Source: Triatoma infestans (Eukaryota > Arthropoda > Insecta > Hemiptera > Reduviidae). Taken from it: 64,000 nt of DNA. Of this stretch, positions 37,191 to 49,397 are shown one piece after another. The position numbers were made by a program, and so were the translations under genes. Under the pieces are notes generated by a model that did not search any database, was not told where the DNA came from, and saw nothing but the letters and a program-made list of their open reading frames with translations. The stretch spans positions 186,001 through 250,000 of the forward strand of contig JAAEAF010000262.1 in NCBI GenBank assembly GCA_011037195.1, in the 5' to 3' direction. Every line of letters begins with the position of its first letter. Positions within the stretch are counted from its first letter, which is position 1.

Positions 37191-37300
37191 TGCCTCCAGC
37201 GCCCGCTCTAGCGGTGACATCGCCCCGGACAAAAACACAAATTGCCGCCTCTTAAGAATATATACACTACCGAACAGAAGTTTGGGATCAGTTAAAAATT
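37190..37300 (+). repeat. Tc1-like terminal sequence with preceding GC-rich block, copy 1
   Basis: GCGCCCGCTCTAGCGGTGAC, AAATTGCCGCCTCTTAAG and then TATACACTACCGAACAGAAG followed by TTTGGGATCA. The last part looks like the terminal inverted repeat of a Tc1-type element. A second copy is at 40355-40500. No transposase is seen next to either. Confidence 0.45.
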
Positions 37301-37499
37301 AGGCCTTGAACTACTTCACTACAGTTGATCGTGTCCAATTGATATTCTTAAAGTTGCTGTTAAATCTGCCACGACTAGTCCCCAATAGTTTCGTTCACTG
37401 GAAGTTGAATGACGGCAAGTGAAAACCAAGATTTTTAATAAATCTATAAGATTCTGGCTGAAGATGTTATCAATGTAAAGCAGCTCACCTCTGAAGATA

Positions 37500-38160
37500 T
37501 GCTATAGAAGACTTGTGAAGCTTTTGGATGGTTCTGACATTCCTTTTAACTGGGTGGCTCTTGTGAGAGAAATGCTTTATTCTTCTATAGAAGCGCAGGA
37601 CATCTGGGAGGCGCAGCATGGGTCATGGTCTCTAGTAACTTAAAAAATCTTTCTCCAAACTGACATCAACGAAGTACTTAACTCTTCACATAACATCCAC
37701 TATAGATTGATATGTCCCTTGGCTAATGGTAGTTCATATGTAAATAAATATTAGGTGCAATATCATTAAAACCAGATTGATAGCTCAAATTAAAGTAGCT
37801 AGTGATCATCACCCCAGGATTTTTTATAATGGAATAGTCAATTTATTTGAGGTCTAAAAGAGTTGCTTTGCTCATGTGGTGGGCAAAAATGATGATATTA
37901 TGCACTTTATTTTGGAATGCCCTTATTATAAATGTTTGAGAAGGAGGTTGTTAAATAGGTATTTACCTTCACACAGTTCTTATGTTTTTGCTAACTTACT
38001 AGATATAGAAAATAAAGAAAAGTTAAACCACTTATTTTATTTTATCTCTGAGGCTTTGGAGGAAAGATATACATAGGTTTGTAAAGGTATTATTTAATAC
38101 CTACGAGGAGATCCCTCAAACTCCTTCCCTAAAATAATTTGTATAAATGAATAAAGTCTA
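37500..38160 (+). mobile_element. Non-LTR retrotransposon ORF2 3' end
   Basis: Broken frames read SSIEAQDIWEAQHGSW near 37580, SDHHPRIFYNGIVNLFEV near 37800, and MHFILECPYYKCLRRRL in the open frame 37876-38076. The last is the H-x3-C end motif of non-LTR ORF2 proteins. A probable 3' UTR with AATAAAG-like sequence near 38150 follows. Family not determined. Confidence 0.6.
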
Positions 38161-38879
38161 TTTAAATCATTGTTACTATCTACTTTATTAATCAAGTATT
38201 TAATATTATTTTATTACTTTGAAGATTAAGCTGTAATGTTTGTAATGTTTTTTCTTGTAACGTTTGTATTTTTTGTTCAGCTTTCAGCAGAGGTCAATCT
38301 CTTGCTATAGAAATGTATATTTCTTTAGGTAATAATTAAATAAATATTGAATAAAATTTCTCAAGAAATGTTTCAAGCAATTGGACTAGCTATTTCAAGA
38401 GATTTTGAAGCTGCTTTCAAAAATATATCAAATACAATATTCAATCAATACCAACAAATGAAATTAGCCCATAAATTTTATTGACGAGATTTAGATAAAA
38501 GTTCTTGAACTGTATGTTGGTAATTACATATAAATGCTTATAAAAATAATGATTATATAGGATGGATTGCTATTTGAATCTATCCTTCAATAGTCTTAAA
38601 TTTCTCATTTTAACATAGTATCTAAGTTATTACATACGATAAATTAATATTCGCAGCCCTCTATAGCTTCTAATTGAAAAACAAATGTAAAAAATGTGAA
38701 CCCTCTCATGAAAAAGAAAGGAGGGAAAAATATCATATCAAATCTTATTCCAGAAAAATATCTTGGCAAATAATATGCCAAGAATTATCTTAACAGCTTG
38801 CGAAAGAAATATAATGTAGAAAAAAAATAAATAAATATTATATAATTAATATATTCATTTATTTCTAGTTTAAAAATGA

Positions 38880-39085
38880 AGTGTACGCTTTTTTTTTCAA
38901 TTATAATGTACTTCATCTATTACAAGTAATTTTTTCAGTTTTTGTGATTTTCTCCATAAAATCACCGACGAATTTTATTAAATTTGGTATACTAACTATA
39001 AAGGTTGTCGATTACAATTTTGAAAACTGGTGTAAGAGAAACAAGTTGAGTCTTCCACAATTTTTGTTTGTTTTCTAATTAATAA
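38880..39085 (-). repeat. ACTTCCGG interspersed repeat, copy K (end fragment)
   Basis: Contains TTTTCAGTTTTTGTGATTTT, CCATAAAATCACCGACGAAT and ends GTAAGAGAAACAAGTTGAG. It is the reverse orientation of the start of copy D. Only about 200 bp are present. Confidence 0.6.
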
Positions 39086-40120
39086 AGTAACTAATTAAAA
39101 TTAGTATGTTTGTAGTTATAAACATGGCCACCAGATAGCAACACCTACTGAGAAATCAATTTTATTTATGGTTATATAGTTTGTCACTAGGTGTCGCTAC
39201 TTCCAAAGATTTTTTTGGGAGTCCATTGAAACTATTGAAAATTTTTTTACATCATAGGATGGCGCTGCGATCGGGTGGCAAATTTTGGAACTACAATCCT
39301 TATATCTAAAAGCTTATGCTTTCTAGCGGCAATTATTTGAACTACTGCAAATTTTTAGATTAAGTAAGTGCTGTTACCTGGCGGTGAATTCAGAAACGTT
39401 AATTTTATTCCTTTTTAACTATTTTTCTTTTTTTATTTCAACTAAAATGTGAAAATGGATTTTTTTTTTGTTTGTTTTATAAGTTCCTTAGCTCTATCTT
39501 TTTTTATGACTTTTATTAATTATTCAATTATTCGTTAAAGGGGGCTAATTGTGACTCTAAAATTAATTATGTTATTTTCTCTCTTATTAAGTTACATGTA
39601 TTTATTATATTTATTACCGATTTAAACTATTCTTCCAAATAATTGTGAAGGGTGTTCTATTCCGAGACTTACATTGTCCTGCAAATTGCCGTCGCATGGA
39701 TTGCTACTGGATTGATAGAGAGCTTGCAATCATACAATGCAATCTTATTTAGGTAAATAGTATAATCCTCGCCTCCTTTATTTATCTGTAATACATGTCC
39801 ACTAACCGTTTATTTGCAAATGAATTATACAATAAAGGAATGAAGGGTGATTATTTTATACCAGATATCTTTTTCCTAAATCGCGGTAGTAGACTAAATA
39901 AATTTAGGGATGTCAAATCTAGACTATGAGGGAAAATGCAGACTTTGTCAGCAGAGCATCATTTTGATTAGGAACATAATTTTTTCTTGTACAATCTTTA
40001 TTTGAATCTTATTTTTCGCATTATTTGTTTGCCTCAAAAGTTATATTTTCGGTACTTCATCAGTCATCAGTTATTTTAGTGATACTTTAGAGAAAAGAAT
40101 ATTGCTATTGTTCCTTCAGA
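39086..40120. other. AT-rich intergenic DNA
   Basis: No gene or clear element. Around 39120-39260 there is a moderately GC-balanced block (AACACCTACTGAG, AGGTGTCGCTACTTCC, GGATGGCGCTGCGATCG) that may be repeat-derived but was not identified. Confidence 0.4.
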
Positions 40121-40124
40121 AAAA

Positions 40125-40260
40125 TATGGCAAATAAAAGTGATAAGAATTTATATGTATAGACAGTATTCAACGTTTAAAGAAAATCGTTGCAGCCAATT
40201 TCGAGAAAATAACGAAAAAGTGAAAAAAAAAAATCAGTAAATTCGCACTGTCGGCTGGAT
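40125..40260 (+). repeat. ACTTCCGG interspersed repeat, copy E (short fragment)
   Basis: AAATAAAAGTGATAAGAATTTATATG, split by changes, then AAAGAAAATCGTTGCAGCC, AAAATAACGAAAAAGTGAAA and TCAGTAAATTCGCACTGTC match one sub-unit of the family in forward orientation. Confidence 0.55.
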
Positions 40261-40354
40261 TTGCCGTTTGTGGAATCCAAAAAAGTAAATTCTGGCAAAT
40301 TGAATTAACTGGTTTTGTTCTTAATTTGTTTGCAAAGTTTAGCCTTTGCCCTTC

Positions 40355-40500
40355 TATGGCTAGTTGCAGCGCTCGCTCTAGCGGTTACGTCGCGCCGTAC
40401 AAAAAGAACAAACAAATTGCACAAATTCAGCCTCTACATATACAGACAAATTGCCGCCCCTTCATATATGTACACTACTGACCAGAAGTTAAATATTTTA
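40355..40500 (+). repeat. Tc1-like terminal sequence with preceding GC-rich block, copy 2
   Basis: GCGCTCGCTCTAGCGGTTAC, AAATTGCCGCCCCTTCATA, then TACACTACTGACCAGAAGTT. Matches 37190-37300 with small differences and diverges after the GAAGTT. Confidence 0.45.
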
Positions 40501-41040
40501 TTAACATATTATACCTCGAAGGATACCTTTATACGCACGGAGCTCTTCTGCAGTTGCACAGGAGCCTCATTCACGCTTCTATCAAGGAATGGATAGAAGA
40601 CCAGCATCTGTGATGGTAGGAACGAACGCCAGGGCAGAGACAGGCTAAATTCTTCGTTAAGACATTTACCTACATTCACCAGGGTTCTACTGAGCCATAG
40701 CCGAAGAGATTCAAGGATAATAGTGGGTCTACTAACAGGGCATTGCAGGCGGCTGAATAGGCACTTACACCATTTACTACTAGCAGACAAAGCGTTATCC
40801 GTTTTTGCAGGGCCGAGGAGGAAACCCCGGCACACGTCCTTTCTGTATGTGCCGGCCTGGCGAGGACAAGGTTTCTTCAACTGGGGACTAGCAATCCCGA
40901 AGCCACGAGCTTCATGGCGGAGCTACTTTCAGCTTTGCTAGGCCTGATTAAAAGGGCAAAGCTGAGGGTTGTCAAACACAGGGAATACACAATAGACCAC
41001 TCAATGAAGGTCGCAGATGAATGAGGCGTGGCCCTCCCCC
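40500..41040 (+). mobile_element. Non-LTR retrotransposon ORF2 3' end (I/Jockey-like)
   Basis: Broken plus-strand frames include GHCRRLNRHLHHLLL near 40740, then in a shifted frame EEETPAHVL near 40820 and a tail FMAELLSALLGLIKRAKLRV. This is the common ending GHCxLxxHLxxL ... C..C....ETPxHxLxxC of I/Jockey-type ORF2. At least two frameshifts. The insertion point of the following element is at 41058. Confidence 0.6.
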
Positions 41041-41058
41041 ATCCAATCTAACATAATA

Positions 41059-42170
41059 CAGGGTGTTTCAGGGTTAAGTAGCCAAATTGAAAATTTGAAC
41101 TAAGGACCTCAAAACAAGAAAAAAATTTCCTATGGTGCTATGTCCCTCCGCAAACGCTTTGTTTAGGAGATATTCACACCTAAAGATTTTCATTGTTACG
41201 AATTATTTAGGCATAGTAAATAAATAAAACTTATTTTATTTGTTCCAACTACTTTATTTATTAAATGCAAACATTAACATTCATATTAAATGTTGTTCAA
41301 AGTGATTTCCTTGAGCATTAAGACAGGCTCGGCATCTTTCTCCAACAGCAGCAGTGATCAAACTGAAAATATGAAACAAGGACCTTAAAACAAGAAAGAA
41401 ATATTTCCTATGAAGGTCTGTCTGCAAACGCTTTGTTTAGGAGATGGATTTAGATAGAATACTAATATGACCTTGTCTCTAATATGCCCCTTTACGAAAT
41501 GAAGAAAGAAGTGCGACCATATTACAATATTTTGATGATAGTCCATCTGCCAGTGTGCGAAGAGCTGGAGCAGAATTAAATGTTATACCAACTACAGTAT
41601 GTAGAACTCTCATTGCAGATGGATGTCACCCATATCATTATCAACGGGTACAAAATTTATTACCGCAAGATTTACGGCAAAGAAGAAATTTTTCAGATTG
41701 GTATTTAAATCAAGCTGATCACAATCCACACTTTTCAGGAGAAATTTTCTGGACAGATGAAGCTACCTTCACAAGAAGAGGTATCTTCAATCAGAAAAAT
41801 AATCATCTCTGGTTGCATGAAAATCCCCATGCAATTCGTCAGCATCATTTTCAGCACGAGTTTCAGTGCAACGTGTGGTTGGGGATAATAGACAATATTT
41901 TAATAGGTCCGCATTTCTTACCACCTCGACTCAATGCGGACACATTTTTGGAATTTCTTAATAATGATTACTATGATTTAGTTGAAGATATTCCACTACA
42001 ACTGAAAAGGAACATGTGGTTTCAATTAGATGGTTGTCCTGCACATTACGGAAGAGGTCCACGGCAATGGCTAAATGTTAATCATCCCAATCAATGGATT
42101 GGCCGTGCAGGACCAGTGGCTTGGCCTGCTCGCTCTCCAGACCTGACACCACTGGATTTTTTCATATTTT
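41059..42170 (+). mobile_element. Rearranged mariner-like (D-D-41-D type) DNA transposon
   Basis: The left end CAGGGTGTTTCAGGG follows TA at 41057-41058, the target of Tc1/mariner elements. A subterminal block at 41102-41171 recurs directly at 41378-41445 (CTGCAAACGCTTTG, GTTTAGGAGAT). Between these blocks, on the minus strand, lies the C-terminal tail of a transposase (41281-41364). After them, on the plus strand, lies most of a transposase without its tail. No right-hand terminal repeat was found after 42170. The element is therefore scrambled, or two head-to-head copies joined. Confidence 0.7.
41281..41364 (-). pseudogene. C-terminal tail of a mariner-like transposase
   Basis: The minus strand reads SLITAAVGERCRACLNAQGN and then HFEQHLI with TGA at 41283-41281. 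This corresponds to the usual ending of insect mariner-like transposases of this group (RCxxCIxxxGxHFExLL). It is the very part missing from the plus-strand ORF that starts at 41483. Confidence 0.65.
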
Positions 42171-42367
42171 GTAATACCATAAACATATATGTAATGTTAA
42201 TTTTTTATCACCTAATTTTTACTTCCTCTTACTCCGTTTTTTTAATGTTACTATCTACTGAGGTAAATAAGGAGGGAGATGAAAAAAAAAAACTATTACT
42301 ATTAATAAAACTATTTAGTAAAAACGATTACTGTTATTGGTCCGCTATGTCGTGCCAATTAAGTTAA
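41483..42367 (+). pseudogene. Mariner-like transposase lacking the C-terminus
   Basis: The frame is open from a stop at 41480 and transposase-like from about LRNEERSATILQYF at 41492. Catalytic motifs are visible: WTDEATF (first Asp), QLDGCPAHYG (second Asp), and SPDLTPLDFF (third Asp in TPLD). There are 41 residues between the second and third Asp. LIGPHFLPPRLNADTFLEFL and MWFQLDG are typical of the group. From about 42165 the frame runs into unrelated low-complexity sequence, so the end of the ORF at 42367 is not protein of this family. No ATG precedes the first conserved block. Confidence 0.8.
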
Positions 42368-45268
42368 CTTTCTGTTAGTTTAATTTTATTTTGTAATATT
42401 TACGCTACTTTTTATTATTCACATGTTATTTAACATTACACCAATATAAAATCAGATTATGTTTCCTTTTATTATGTATTTAATTGTAATTAGTCATTCT
42501 TATTTTCTTCTTTTTCCTATTATGATTTTTGTTTTTTTTTTTTTCTCTCTATGTTGTACTGAGAAATATGTCAACTCATTCGTTAAAAGATCATGTATCT
42601 TAAAGAACAAATAAATAAATTTATGTTTATATTAGTAGGTGTTGGCATCTAATGGTAGTTTTTATAACTAAAAATATGCCATTGGTTTCTTAACACATTC
42701 TGTGTGTACAAGATGAATGAATCTTTGTACTATTTTCTTGTAGATTTTTTTTTTAAATAATCATCTGATTATTATTGTTATTAATAAAGGTTACAATTTG
42801 TTTCTTTATTTGGTTAGTGTAAATGTGTTATATTTTTGCAAAAATTAAATCAACGTATTCATCAAATATAAATTTTGAAGACGAGAAAAATAAAACGAAT
42901 CCTCCACTCAAATCAGATATTTTGGAATTGTTAAAAAGTAAATCCAACATTTAGTAATAAAAACCATGACCTAATATAGTTATTTAAAAAATAAATTTTT
43001 AAATATATTCTTATTCTGTTAATATTTGAATAATTAAAGAATTTGTATTAACCCATTTGAATATTACCAGGATCTAAAGAAATTAATTAATATAAATGTT
43101 CGTTTAGTGAAGAAAAATTTGAATTCTTTGATTTAAAAAGCTATTGGCTTTTTTAATTATACATATTGAATAGTGAATTTATGTTGGTTATGTTAAACAA
43201 ATAAGTTTACTGACTATGGTGGGTACTGGAAAAATAATCCCTAATGCATCCTCAAGGCGGTATTCATACAATTTATTTCTTTATTCTTTAAATAGTTTTT
43301 AATGGCGTATTTTCAAAGTAAGTCGTTCAGGGGCTAGATTTATACTTCACTTACTTTTTTACTTCTGTTTGAACTGCTGCTGCTGCTGATCTACTGTTGT
43401 GCAATCGTTAGCAATACTATGATTTTTATGCTGATATCATTTTTATACTTGAAATGATATAAATGTTGCACCAAACTTCGCCAGCCACTCTAATTGTATC
43501 GTATGTTAGAGATTTTTATTAGAGATTTCATAGTGAGACCTTATTTAATAGATAACATAAACCGATTCGTCCATAAGTTAAGGTTTCTTTACAATTTTTG
43601 TTGTTTGGTATCAATTGTTAATTTCTGAAATAATGAGCTAATTTGCCTGAACAATTCCATCTTGATTTGAATTTGGTGCACTACCTTATTATTTAGATTA
43701 ATATTAAAGTTCAAAAAATAGTCCAGGAGTTTTACAATTAAAACAAGTGATACACACTTATTCGTTGTATTCCCTAAAAAGTAATGTTATTTCTTGTCTT
43801 TAAGATTTATAATTTCTTATGTATCTAAATTTTTTATATTTTGGGTAGCCACATGTACCTGAATTATCTTGGATGATGTATTTAGACTTTTTAATAAATG
43901 ATTCAAGTGAAATTATATATATGAATTATATAATTAGGTCATCGTTATCTGCTAGCCAATCAATTCTTGAAGAACCAAATGAGATTACCTTTCTTATGTA
44001 TCTTATCTTATTTACCTTTCGATTCCCAGGATTCGATGATTTTATCTACAGTCGTCGTTGGAGAAGATTATTCTCGTGAAGTTTGTACCACTTTAGGTGA
44101 TATTAACAGAGATCTTAATCCTTTAGATAGGATAGTAACTATTGTCAAGGGGATGTGTACGTGAACAGTGTCCTTCACGTTGATTCAAGCCCTCAAAGTT
44201 ATTGAGGTTATTAGTGCATGAATATGGTGTGCATTCGATGAAATATGGAATCATTTCAAGGCTTGCATTTAAAGGTTGTGATGAAATCTGAACTAATTAT
44301 TTATACTAAGTTTAAAATATGTTTTTGTAAGTTTGAATCGATGGTGGCCCATGAAGTTGGCAAGTATGGTGCTGCATGAGTAAAACGGAACATGTCAAAA
44401 TTCAACTCAATTTAATTAAAAATAATAAATTCACATGGATATTTTTTACGATATTTTTTGTTATACAAAAAACATGATTTCTCAAATAACTAATAATATA
44501 TAAAAAAAAAATTAAATTCATATAAAATCCATTCTTTAAGTTTTAGCTTCATAAAATTTTTTTGAATAACATTTTCAATTCAAATTATTTATTTGAGTAA
44601 TCAATTACTAACTGCTATTTGCTGAATGATTATGTTAGGAATGTAACGACCTTTGTTGTTTCAATTTTTCCGGGTAATGTCAATTGAGAATTTTTTTTTT
44701 TTCAAGTATTCAACACTAACACTCACATTGATAAACCTATAAAATAATATTTATTTTATTGTATATCTTTATTCTATAAAAAAGAATATTATTGAATAAA
44801 AAAAAATATATTTTACCGTTAAACGTTTAACGAACATTAATAAAAAGTTTGTTTTTTTTTGTAATATAACCTACAATATTGCACACAAATACAATCATCG
44901 CTGCCCAGGGAGCAGCTACAACAGCACTAGTTGGGTCACATTTTTAAGGCAAACGAAGATTGTCGGTTATAATATATATGACCATTTTTTGATACTGCAA
45001 ATTAGGCAGCGTCAACATCAAGCAATGCTTGATGAAATTCTTTTTTATAAACAGATTTATTAATAGTATTTAAATAATAATTATGTAAAGATTATTATTA
45101 TTATTAATCAATAAATTTAAAAATTAATTTTTGTAGTTTTTTTTCTGGTGGTGCTACAGTGTCGCAGTGCTTATGCACCAGCCGCCACTGGTTTGAATGT
45201 ATGTTATATAATATGTACGGAATTTAATGTATTTTTTCGTTTCCTGTGATTTTCACGATAAGGATACT
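42171..45268. other. AT-rich intergenic DNA
   Basis: No supported gene. Small open frames at 43873-44164 have no recognisable motif. Simple repeats include ATT runs near 45085. Around 44885-45000 a slightly GC-richer block was not identified. Confidence 0.45.
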
Positions 45269-45269
45269 T

Positions 45270-45935
45270 ACTAACGAGTTTTTTACTTTCTAAGTATTGT
45301 AATCGTGTCAAATTTTCGATATCGAGTTTTCACCGGAAATATCCGTTTTGAGGTCCCCCCCGAGTCCAAAAAAGTGGTTTTTAGAAAATGGTCTGTGTGT
45401 ATGTGTGTGTGTGTGTATGTCTGTGAACAGCATAGCTCAAAAATGAAAAATCGTAGAAAGTTCAAACTTTATATTCCGTTTAGGTATCACCATGGGATCC
45501 AACAGTAGGTTATCTGTTCAAAATTGCTTTTTTGCAATTTTCTCAAAAATGGCTCCAACGATTATCTTTAAACTTGGTATAAAAACTATACATACAAAGA
45601 GCTACAACTTTTATTTGAAACATTTCTTCGGGAAAATTGATTTAAGGTACTTTTGGGGGAGGGGTGGGAGTTACGGTTTCCTCTAAAGTCTTAGTTAAGT
45701 TTATTACAGAATTCTATCATCTAAATAATAATAATTAGAATTAAATAATGTTATGAAAATTCCATGTTTCAAGAAAATTAATAAACCAGAAGTTTGTTTT
45801 TACCAAAGCGGAAGTTTTTTTCAGTTTTTGTGGGTATTCTCCATAAAAAACATCGACGAATTTCATTAAATTTTGTACATAAAGTTTGTCAATTAAAACT
45901 TTGAAACTAAAGTAAGAGAACTTTGGAACTTGATG
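45270..45935 (-). repeat. ACTTCCGG interspersed repeat, copy F
   Basis: Reverse orientation. Starts TTTTTTACTTTCTAAGTATT and contains TCAAATTTTCGATATCGAG, TTTTCACCGGAAATATCC, a TG dinucleotide run at about 45393-45420, CACCATGGGATCC, TTTCTCAAAAATGG, CTTTTGGGGGAGGGGTGGG and AAGTAAGAGAACTTTG at the end. The box matching ACCGGAAGT is mutated here (AACCAGAAGTTT). The small ORFs in it are incidental. Confidence 0.75.
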
Positions 45936-47395
45936 TACTAATTACACATTCATAAAACTTTTACTTTGATTTGAAATATTTTTGCGAGTGATTTTTATGG
46001 GGTTCTGGGGATACTGGAAAGTGATGCTTCTCTCAAGTGACGTTTTAGACTACGTTCTTAGTCGTGTGGATGTATCACGCCAGATAATTTTTTTTTTCCC
46101 TTTAATACGCACCAACTAAATAATTTATACTAAAGTTTACCAATTGGTGAAAGTGGGCTATTTCATTGCTTAAAATTAAAGAGTATGTTTGATGGATCTG
46201 TTTTTTAACCGAATAAAAAAAGGGAATACAAAAATATGATTAGCAGAGTCCTAAGAACTAACTGAAAGTAGGCCCTAAATTACAATATTATTTCTATTAC
46301 AAATCCTTAGTTTCATTTTCAAGCACTCGCCAAATGAAATGAAATAGGAAGCGTTCTTAAGTATTAAATCTAAGTACATATATATAAAGGTTTAAAGGAG
46401 GCGTTACCCAACATCCATGGTACCAAGTAGAGAGTTCGTCGTCTGGTTGGCCAAGCGTTGTTATAGTGACGGACATCTCACCGTCTCCATGTCAACTATA
46501 TCGATGGGGCACTCCTACCAGAGTTGGAAAATCTACCTTTTCCTCGGTGAACACACATAGAAAGCAAAACAAAATTATTTATCGTGATTTATTTTATTTT
46601 GGTTTCCTTATTTTTTAATTTTCCTGTTTTTTTTTCTTTTTTTTTTTTTTTACAAATACTATCTATACATGTGTACAAAGCAATTTGTAGTTTTCAAGAA
46701 ATTATACATTTAGGTACGCTTTTTTTATTTTATTGAAAAATATTTCAAACATTAACAACACTAAAGTTTATGAATTAATAAAATAAGTTTAAATTTTCTC
46801 CAAAAGAAATCCAGCCAAATATTTACTGATAACTAAAAAATATTATATGGTAACTATGTGATCTATATTTACAATACATATTTACAATAATCTAAAAAAA
46901 AAAAAGAAGAAAATTATGATTTATATAAATATTTTATGAACATATTTACAAGATACATATTACAATATATAGGATACATAAAATTAAGTTGAGCTTTGAA
47001 ACATCTTTATTTACATCTTTTTAAAAAATAAGTAGAATAGAAAAATTTTGTTAATAAATTAAAATTGCACTTAATGATTTACAATTAAAAAAAGGGGGGG
47101 GCTATTGATGGGTTTTATCTTAAAAAGATTGTTAGCTCCTTTTAAAATGTAAATTGTATGGATAAAGATGCAAAGTCGACGATGCGGAAAGATTAGAGAT
47201 GTGCATTTCTGTGCAGGATTATACTACGATTCAGGAAGTTCGATTCAGTGGAGGACTTGGATTTTAGTCAAATGTATTAATATGACTAAAATATAGTTTA
47301 TTTTGTTTGTTAACCATTTCTGTGTACGACACCTAAAGCAGTTGATTGTTATAGCCCGCTTGAAAAAAATAGGCATTATTTGGATAAATGAAAAT
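45936..47395. other. Intergenic DNA with unassigned GC-richer block
   Basis: At 46390-46560 a block of higher GC (TACCAAGTAGAGAGTTCGTC, GGCCAAGCGTTGTTATAGTG, ATCGATGGGGCACTCCTACC) stands out in AT-rich DNA. I could not identify it; I do not see a tRNA cloverleaf. The rest is AT-rich with homopolymers. Confidence 0.4.
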
Positions 47396-47399
47396 TATA

Positions 47400-48520
47400 T
47401 TATTAAACGACCTCCATTCCAATTTGGGGGAGAGCTATTGACACTGACTTCCGGTGGCACTAGTGAATCTTTTAACAAAGTTCAAAATAACGCTCTCAGA
47501 TTGATAACAAGTGCTGCTAATTATATTCCCATTAAGGCCATGGTAATTCAGACAGGTCTAGAACCATTCGTCCAAAAAAGGAGAGAAAAGAATCTACCAA
47601 CTGGTCCATTGCAGCATCCAAGGGACTCTCCATTCAGATTAAACCTATCTCTAAGGAATACAGCACATGGATAAGAATTGGCTATCACTGAAGCACAATC
47701 GGGAGATCTTTATTGCGCAGCCAGTATCAAATAAATATCGGCCTTAAACTAACCACTATTAGTTTGAGGCTACTCTTTTCTATTAGGATGGCCTCAAATA
47801 AGAAAATTCTTTCTTAATAATGAGTGGATACATTTAATACCGATGGCTTCGCAAATGTGGCAACAAAAACTGCCCGGTATGGTTTCTACTCTCTCTCTCT
47901 CATAGATTGTTTGAGGGTGGCGTGGCCTTGGGATGCAGAGCAACTTTGATGTGTATTTGGAAGCAATCCTTCAAGCTAGCCACTTTTTAAAATCTGAGTT
48001 CCACGATAAGAGAAAGGTCTTGCACCTTATAGATTCAAAGGCTTGCTATAATAGCCAAAAGCATGATTGCTACTAACTTAATAAAACTGCAATCAAGATC
48101 AAGGCTTTCCATAAGTGTGATGAACTATAAAAGATGGGCGGTATCAATGGTAATAAAATGTCCAAAGAAGCGATAATTCTGGCCCAATCCAATGAGACAT
48201 CACCTATCATTGGCTATGTCAGCTATCACAAATAAATTCTTCAGAATAATTGCTGTGCAGCAAGAGCAAAATACTTGGGGAAGTCTGCTGGAAAACAAGA
48301 TCACCTCCAATTTGTCTCGTAGGGATTTGGTGGCCAATTTTCGATTCTAAATAATGAATTCAGACATCTCCAGGTCTGCGAAGCTTTTTGCGTTCCTTTT
48401 GCAAACACGCAGATGCCAGATCCTGGCCTAGCAGATCCCTACTTTATTGGGCTGCCAGAAAGATGGTGGGCGTTATTACCCTATCCGCGCTGTATTTTAT
48501 ATTGTAAAATGGTTGTTGCG
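47400..48520 (+). mobile_element. Decayed non-LTR retrotransposon (end of RT plus RNase H)
   Basis: FNKVQNNALRLITSAANYIP and KAMVIQTGLEPFVQKRREK near 47470-47590 match the stretch after the RT domain of Jockey/I-type elements (QNKALRxITGA ... MxxxTGLEPLxxRR). Further on, AILQASHFLKSEF and LIDSKACYNSQ near 47960-48060 are RNase H-like, and near 48400 a tail follows. Many shifts. Confidence 0.6.
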
Positions 48521-49397
48521 GGGTCGGTCACAAAAAAACTTTTTTCAAATTTTCACCGACGTTTCGGCAAATTAAAACGGTCTTCATTTTTAATTGAAGA
48601 AAGAAATAGTGATGATGCGTCTAACTTTATTATTATTATTTCTTTTATTATATTGAAGATTGCTTACAACTGCACAACACGTGTAACAAATTAAAAAGAT
48701 TTGCAAAGAATGTAGAAATAGGTGCTTTGGATTAGGGCAAGCGATAACATATAAGGACTATTAGCGATTAAGTTTAATCGACGGCTCAGTTAAGTGTTCA
48801 GATGGTCGTGAGGTTTTTGACATCTTGGACGTTTTGGTGGGTCTGTGAGAAGAATGGAAGTCGAGCGATCTTGGGATAGGGGATGGTAGTGGAGGATCGC
48901 GTGGAATATTATTTGCGTATGGGGATTTAGTGCCCTCAAGCGTTGGGCCTAGAGGCTAGCGTACTCGCCTTTTGTGTGAGAATTCAGGGATCGATGAAGA
49001 TTAGGTAATGAGGATTTAGTGTTGAGGCTTGTCTTCCTGAATCCTTGTTTCAAAATCTACCACGCTATTGTGTTCCAATGGACAACTACCATAAAACAGT
49101 CGATTAATTTTTAAATTGATGCCGCTTGATTGTTTATTCCCGTCAATGAGGTTTAGTTAGGAATTACAAAAGTTGCTGAACTTACCAAAAAAACTCAATC
49201 TGATAATTTTGTTCCTTGGATAAAACACACCAATTTGACCAATAATTTTTATGTTAACAATAAAAAAATAAAAGAAATAAAATAAAAACTCAGACTTACA
49301 AATACATACAAATTATTTAACCACAGCCATATTAATATTTGTGTTTAAAAAACAGACATGGAGTTTTTATATATGTTAGAAATTTCTTAATCAACAG
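48521..49397 (-). other. Downstream of the minus-strand terminal exon
   Basis: On the minus strand this is the 3' flank of the exon at 49398-49614. An AATAAA (TTTATT on plus near 49131) could be its poly-A signal. From 48530 to 48620, CACCGACGTTTCGGC with neighbouring sequence looks like the end of an interspersed repeat. No coding sequence is recognised. Confidence 0.4.

Noticed and set aside
43873..44164. Overlapping open frames with a gene-like look (TLGDINRDLNPLDRIVTIVK)
   Set aside because: Frames overlap, no splice sites of matching phase, no recognisable family. Could be a decayed retrocopy, but that cannot be supported.
46390..46560. GC-richer block that might be a tRNA or other RNA gene
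   Set aside because: No A-box and B-box arrangement or cloverleaf with proper stem pairing could be found by eye.
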